NCBI GenBank assembly: GCA_004211235.1
Contig: SEEY01000109.1
Coordinates: forward strand, 1 to 9,403
Length of the DNA: 9,403 nucleotides
DNA from: Rubrivivax sp.
GTDB lineage: Bacteria; Pseudomonadota; Gammaproteobacteria; Burkholderiales; Burkholderiaceae
Reading direction: 5' to 3'
Below, one piece after another: positions 6,638 to 9,403 of this stretch. The notes under the pieces were generated by a model. That model was not told where the DNA came from and searched no databases. It worked only from the letters and a program-made list of their open reading frames with translations. How positions within the stretch are numbered: position 1 is the stretch's first letter; the number at the start of each line of letters is the position of its first letter. A program made the position numbers and the translations under genes.

Positions 6638-7396
6638 CTACGTCAGCTCGGTCTCGGGGCTGCGGTAGTGGTAGCGGTAGGCGAACACGAAGCCGAGGCG
6701 CGTGTACAGCCGCTGGGCGACGGCGTTGTCGCTGCCCACCTGCAGGTAGGCCTGGCGCGCGCCCTGGCCGTGCGCGAGGGCCAGCAGCGCGCGGCACAGG
6801 CGGTCGGCATGGCCCTGGCGCGGCACGGCCGAGGCGATGTCGTAGAGGCCGACGATGTCGCTATCGACCACCATCTGGCCGCAGGCCAGCAGCGCGCCGG
6901 CCGCGTCCCTCAGCGCGAAGCCCTGGTAAGTCACCGGGGCGTTGGCGATGCGCTCGGCGTGCGCGGCGACGGCCGTTGCGGACGAGCCGCGCAGCGCGCC
7001 GACAAGGGCGGCGTAGGCGGGCGCGTCGAGGGTTTGCAGCGCGACCGGCGCAGGTGCCGGGGCGAGGGCGGCCAGCACCATCACGTCAGCTGCGTCGAAG
7101 GCATTCCAACCCTTGGCCGCCAGCTGCGCGTCCAGGTCGGCGGGCTGGCTCCAGGGCGTCACGCGCACGGCCAGCGGCAGGCCGGCGGCGTCATAGGCCT
7201 GCTTGCAGCGCGCGAGCAGGTCGTCCAGCGGCAGCGTGCCTTCTCGAAGCGCATTGATGCAGCGCGAACGTTTGGCCTTGCCGGGCGACAGGCGGATCAG
7301 CCAGCCGTCGATATCAGCCTGCTGCGGTGGGGCGCTGGCATCCAGGCCGGCCAGTTCGGCCCGCAAGGCGAGGGCCTGGATATCGAGCTCAGGCAT
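6638..7396 (-). CDS. GNAT family N-acetyltransferase, long form with extra N-terminal domain
   Basis: Predicted acetyl-CoA-dependent acetyltransferase of 252 residues, substrate unknown. The C-terminal half (about 118-245) is a GNAT fold. Acetyl-CoA-binding motif A appears as ASAVPRQGHADRLCRALL (188-205), where RQGHAD takes the place of the usual R/Q-x-x-G-x-G/A loop. Motif B appears as LQVGSDNAVAQRLYTRLGF (218-236). The first 110 residues contain DGWLIRLSPGKAKRSRCINAL (30-50), a pattern I associate with the N-terminal part of two-domain GNAT proteins; this half may be a degenerate GNAT domain. The start is the ATG at 7396, which overlaps the end of the preceding GNAT gene by 8 bp (ATGCCTGA arrangement). 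A longer reading in the same frame, up to 7801, would lie entirely over that gene and is not credible. A hairpin follows the stop. Cytoplasmic; no signal peptide. Confidence 0.85.
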   Translation of the reverse strand: MPELDIQALALRAELAGLDASAPPQQADIDGWLIRLSPGKAKRSRCINALREGTLPLDDLLARCKQAYDAAGLPLAVRVTPWSQPADLDAQLAAKGWNAFDAADVMVLAALAPAPAPVALQTLDAPAYAALVGALRGSSATAVAAHAERIANAPVTYQGFALRDAAGALLACGQMVVDSDIVGLYDIASAVPRQGHADRLCRALLALAHGQGARQAYLQVGSDNAVAQRLYTRLGFVFAYRYHYRSPETELT

Positions 7397-7928
7397 CGGC
7401 CAGCAAGGCTGACGGCTTGCGCCACACGCAGCGCCACTCCGGCAGCGACACGCCGCCGAAGGGTGGCGCCATGCTCTGCTCGGCGAACTCGGCACCCATG
7501 CGGGCGTAGAAGCGCTTGGCGGGTTCGTTGGCGTCCAGCACCCACAGGAAGACGGGTTGCGTGTGGCCGGCGCCGAGTTGCCCTGCAACGGCTTGCAGCA
7601 GCTGACGGCCGATGCCGCCGCCCTTGTGCCCGGGGTCGACGTGCAGGTTGTCGACCAGCGAACCCCAGACGGGATCATGCTGAAGCAGCACGTAGGTGAA
7701 GCCGACCAAGCGGCCGCCGGCCTCTTCGGCCACGATCCCGAAGGCCGGCGCGTTGGCCGGGCCCAGCAGGCGTTCACGCCAGAGGGCCTGGCGGTCGGCA
7801 ACGACGCCGTTGTCCAGGAAGTCGTCGGTCAGCATGCCGCGATAGGCGCTGCGCCAGCTCGCGGCGTGCAGGGCGGCCACCGCGTCGGCGTCGCCCGCCC
7901 GCATCGGGCGCAACGTGACGGCGTTCAC
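7389..7928 (-). CDS. GNAT family N-acetyltransferase, short form, coupled to parA
   Basis: Predicted cytoplasmic acetyltransferase of 179 residues; target unknown. It is a single GNAT domain: VTLRPMRAGDADAVAALH at the start (residues 4-21), the strand LVDNLHVDPGHKGGGIGRQLL (91-111) holding the acetyl-CoA loop KGGGIG, and the motif-B stretch VLDANEPAKRFYARMGAEF (130-148). The GTG at 7928 is chosen because it overlaps the parA stop codon in a GTGA, a classic translational-coupling junction, and places the first beta-strand at the right distance. Extending the frame further upstream would run over parA. It is followed by a second GNAT gene with an 8-bp overlap. In the canonical gene order the position after parA belongs to parB, so this gene or gene pair occupies the parB slot. 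Whether it acts on a partition protein is pure speculation. Confidence 0.88.
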   Translation of the reverse strand: MNAVTLRPMRAGDADAVAALHAASWRSAYRGMLTDDFLDNGVVADRQALWRERLLGPANAPAFGIVAEEAGGRLVGFTYVLLQHDPVWGSLVDNLHVDPGHKGGGIGRQLLQAVAGQLGAGHTQPVFLWVLDANEPAKRFYARMGAEFAEQSMAPPFGGVSLPEWRCVWRKPSALLADA

Positions 7929-8698
7929 CGCATCGTCTCGATGCGGCCCACCATCTCCTTGGCGAACTCGACGAAGGCGACGGCGCCCTTGGAGCTGGGG
8001 TCGAACACCACGCCCGGCAGCCCGTAGCTGGGCGCCTCGGCCAGCCGCACGTTGCGCGGGATGACGGTGTCGAAGACCTTGTTGCCGAAATGAGCCTTGA
8101 GCTGATCGCTGACCTGCTGCTGCAGCGTGATGCGCGGGTCGAACATGACGCGCAGCAGGCCGATGATCTGCAGGTCCGGGTTCAGGTTGGCGTGGATCTG
8201 CTTGATGGTGTTGACCAGGTCGGTCAGGCCTTCCAGCGCGAAGTACTCGCACTGCATCGGCACGATGACGCCGTGCGCGCAGCACAGGCCATTCAGCGTG
8301 AGCATCGACAGCGACGGGGGGCAGTCGATCAAAATGAAGTCGTAGTCCGGGCCGGCATCGGCCAGCGCCGCCTTCAGCCGGGCCTCGCGGCGCTCCAGGG
8401 CGACGAGGTCGACCTCGGCGCCGGCCAGCTCGCGGTTGGCGCCGAGCACGTCATAGCCGGACTTTTCAGCGCGAGTCCTGGCTTCGGCGAGGGTGGCCGA
8501 CTCCAGCAGCACGTCATAGACCGTCAATTCCAGCTTGCGCTTGTCGATGCCGGAACCCATGGTGGCGTTGCCCTGCGGGTCCAGGTCGACCACGAGCACG
8601 CGCTGGCCGATCTTGGCCAGGCCGGCGGCCAGGTTGACGGTGGTGGTGGTCTTGCCGACGCCGCCCTTCTGGTTGGCGATGCAGAAAATCTTGGCCAT
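7925..8698 (-). CDS. parA: Chromosome-partitioning ATPase ParA (Soj)
   Basis: ATPase of the ParABS system that moves newly copied origins, working on nucleoid DNA together with ParB bound to parS. Full length at 257 residues, typical of chromosomal ParA. The deviant Walker A motif KGGVGKTTTT spans residues 11-20 with the signature Lys11 and Lys16. Walker A-prime is VVDLDPQGN (36-44, Asp40), and Walker B is FILIDCPPS (121-129, Asp125). The later FDPRITLQQQV and VIPRNVRLAEAPSYG segments are characteristic of Soj-type proteins. There is no N-terminal DNA-binding extension of the plasmid type. The gene follows rsmG by 76 bp; a TACGAT at 8723-8728 in that gap could be a weak minus-10 element, but no matching minus-35 is seen. 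It ends in a 4-bp overlap with a GNAT gene. No parB follows within the window, which is unusual for this locus. Confidence 0.96.
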   Translation of the reverse strand: MAKIFCIANQKGGVGKTTTTVNLAAGLAKIGQRVLVVDLDPQGNATMGSGIDKRKLELTVYDVLLESATLAEARTRAEKSGYDVLGANRELAGAEVDLVALERREARLKAALADAGPDYDFILIDCPPSLSMLTLNGLCCAHGVIVPMQCEYFALEGLTDLVNTIKQIHANLNPDLQIIGLLRVMFDPRITLQQQVSDQLKAHFGNKVFDTVIPRNVRLAEAPSYGLPGVVFDPSSKGAVAFVEFAKEMVGRIETMR

Positions 8699-8774
8699 GG
8701 GTTCCAGTTCTCGACTGCCGGCATCGTACCGGGGAGAGGCCGGGCCAAACCTCGGGCGTGACCCCTGAAGTGCT

Positions 8775-9401
8775 TCAGCGCGGCTTCATCCACACCAGGC
8801 AGCGCTGGGCGTCCAGACTCGGAACGGCCAGTTGTTCCACGTGAAACACTTCCACGTCACCCGGGAGGGCGGCGATTTCGTCCGCTGGATGCTGCCCCTT
8901 CATCGCCATCCAGACCGCGCTGGGCGCGAGATGCTGGCGCGTCAGCGTGGTGAAGTCGACCAGCGAAGCGAAGGCCCGCGAAGTGACAACGCCGAACGGG
9001 TCGCTCGTCATCGCCTCCACGCGGCTGTGGACGCCGTGGAGGTTGGGCAGCTTCAGTTCCGCCGCGACCTGCTGGATGAAGGTGGCCTTCTTGGCGACCG
9101 CGTCGACGCAGCTGACATCGGTGCCCGGGCAACAGATGGCGATCACCACACCCGGCAACCCGCCGCCGGCGCCAACGTCCATCAAGCGGCGCGGCGCGCC
9201 GTGGCGACGCAGCGGCTGGATCACGGACAGGCTGTCCACGAGATGGTGGCTCAGCATCTGCGCCGGGTCGCGTACGGCGGTCAGGTTGTAGACCTTGTTC
9301 CACTTCTGCAGCAGCGCCAGGTAGGCCAATAACTTGTCCAGTTGCGCGTCGCTGAGGTCCAGACCCAGTTCGCGCGCCGCGTTTGCCAGCGTGTCCTTCA
9401 T
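8775..9401 (-). CDS. rsmG: 16S rRNA (guanine-527-N7)-methyltransferase RsmG (GidB)
   Basis: S-adenosylmethionine-dependent enzyme that methylates N7 of G527 in 16S rRNA; loss causes low-level streptomycin resistance in several bacteria. The visible protein has 208 residues, close to the usual family size. It shows WNKVYNLTAVRDP (34-46), HHLVDSLSV (52-60), the AdoMet loop LMDVGAGGGLPGVVIA (73-88, Asp75), FIQQVAAELKLPN (108-120), and VTSRAFASL (139-147). The start at 9401 is only two bases from the window edge, so a start further upstream cannot be excluded. The residues VFHVEQ (185-190) near the C-terminus are encoded by a perfect parS site. parA follows in the same direction; the upstream partner in the usual arrangement, mnmG, would lie just outside the window. 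Confidence 0.95.
   Translation of the reverse strand: MKDTLANAARELGLDLSDAQLDKLLAYLALLQKWNKVYNLTAVRDPAQMLSHHLVDSLSVIQPLRRHGAPRRLMDVGAGGGLPGVVIAICCPGTDVSCVDAVAKKATFIQQVAAELKLPNLHGVHSRVEAMTSDPFGVVTSRAFASLVDFTTLTRQHLAPSAVWMAMKGQHPADEIAALPGDVEVFHVEQLAVPSLDAQRCLVWMKPR
8833..8848. promoter_or_regulatory. parS centromere site (ParB-binding), inside rsmG
   Basis: The 16 bases TGTTCCACGTGAAACA match the widely conserved bacterial parS consensus TGTTNCACGTGAAACA at every defined position, as a near-perfect palindrome centred on CACGTG. The site lies within the rsmG coding sequence, 135-150 bp upstream of the parA start, and encodes VFHVEQ there. It should be a ParB nucleation site that is bridged and segregated with the help of ParA. 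A 16-bp match is very unlikely by chance at this particular locus. ParB binding itself is inferred. Confidence 0.93.
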
Positions 9402-9403
9402 GC

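Noticed and set aside
5302..7257. Plus-strand open frame of 651 codons
   Set aside because: It lies antisense to two OmpA-domain genes and the second GNAT gene, has the Arg/Gly/Ala-rich composition of a GC-rich shadow frame, and shows no recognisable domain.
6638..7801. 387-codon version of the second GNAT gene
   Set aside because: Its first 135 codons lie over the first GNAT gene and have shadow-like composition; the ATG at 7396 gives a normal start with an 8-bp overlap.
7389..8285. 298-codon version of the first GNAT gene
   Set aside because: Its N-terminal 119 codons overlap conserved parA sequence out of frame; the GTG at 7928 is a standard coupled start.
8849..8860. Possible second parS half-site (CTTCCACGTCAC) next to the main site
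   Set aside because: Only the TTCCACGT part resembles a half-site and the palindrome is broken on the right, so a second ParB site cannot be supported.
8832..9332. Plus-strand frame starting with MFHVKH at the parS site
   Set aside because: The FHVKH reading comes from the parS palindrome itself. The rest is antisense to rsmG with no family resemblance.
1..9403. CRISPR arrays, tRNA or rRNA genes, insertion sequences
   Set aside because: No regularly spaced repeats, no tRNA-like clover-leaf segments, and no transposase motifs or flanking inverted repeats were seen; coding genes fill nearly all of the window.

Overview
The window is about 9.4 kb of very GC-rich DNA, densely packed, with every supportable gene on the minus strand. 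Read in the direction of transcription (from high to low coordinates) the order is rsmG, parA, two small GNAT acetyltransferases, three tandem paralogous OmpA-domain proteins, a pirin, and a secreted family 3 glycoside hydrolase that runs off the left edge. The rsmG-parA order, the strong G/C bias at third codon positions and the protein styles suggest a betaproteobacterium of the order Burkholderiales, perhaps from the Roseateles/Rubrivivax/Mitsuaria group. That placement is inference from gene style and order, not from a marker-gene comparison.

Right part (about 6.6-9.4 kb): this is the chromosome-partition neighbourhood that usually lies next to the replication origin. rsmG encodes the 16S rRNA G527 methyltransferase, and its coding sequence contains a perfect 16-bp match to the bacterial parS consensus. 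parA follows after 76 bp. The next gene is not parB. It is a GNAT gene whose GTG start overlaps the parA stop by 4 bp, followed by a second GNAT gene that overlaps the first by 8 bp. parA-GNAT-GNAT therefore looks like one translationally coupled unit, which ends at a small GC hairpin. No parB is present in the window.

Middle (about 3.3-6.5 kb): three consecutive genes of 343-350 codons, separated by 19 and 20 bp, encode exported proteins of the same design. Each has a signal peptide, an N-terminal region resembling DUF4892 with a conserved cysteine pair, and a C-terminal OmpA/MotB peptidoglycan-binding domain. They are a tandem triplication, and the first two share a 74-nt stretch with only four mismatches. 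They probably act together in the periplasm or outer membrane.

Left part (1-3.3 kb): a pirin-family cupin with its four metal ligands intact is followed by a strong 9-bp GC hairpin. After that comes a GTG-started, signal-peptide-bearing GH3 beta-glucosidase-type enzyme (728 codons visible, catalytic Asp and Glu present, C-terminal end missing). The gaps without genes are all shorter than 150 bp. The longest, 6496-6637, holds a hairpin and no promoter I can defend.

Nothing here amounts to a clear new system. The most interesting points are parS inside rsmG, parA coupled to acetyltransferases instead of parB, and the OmpA triplet.
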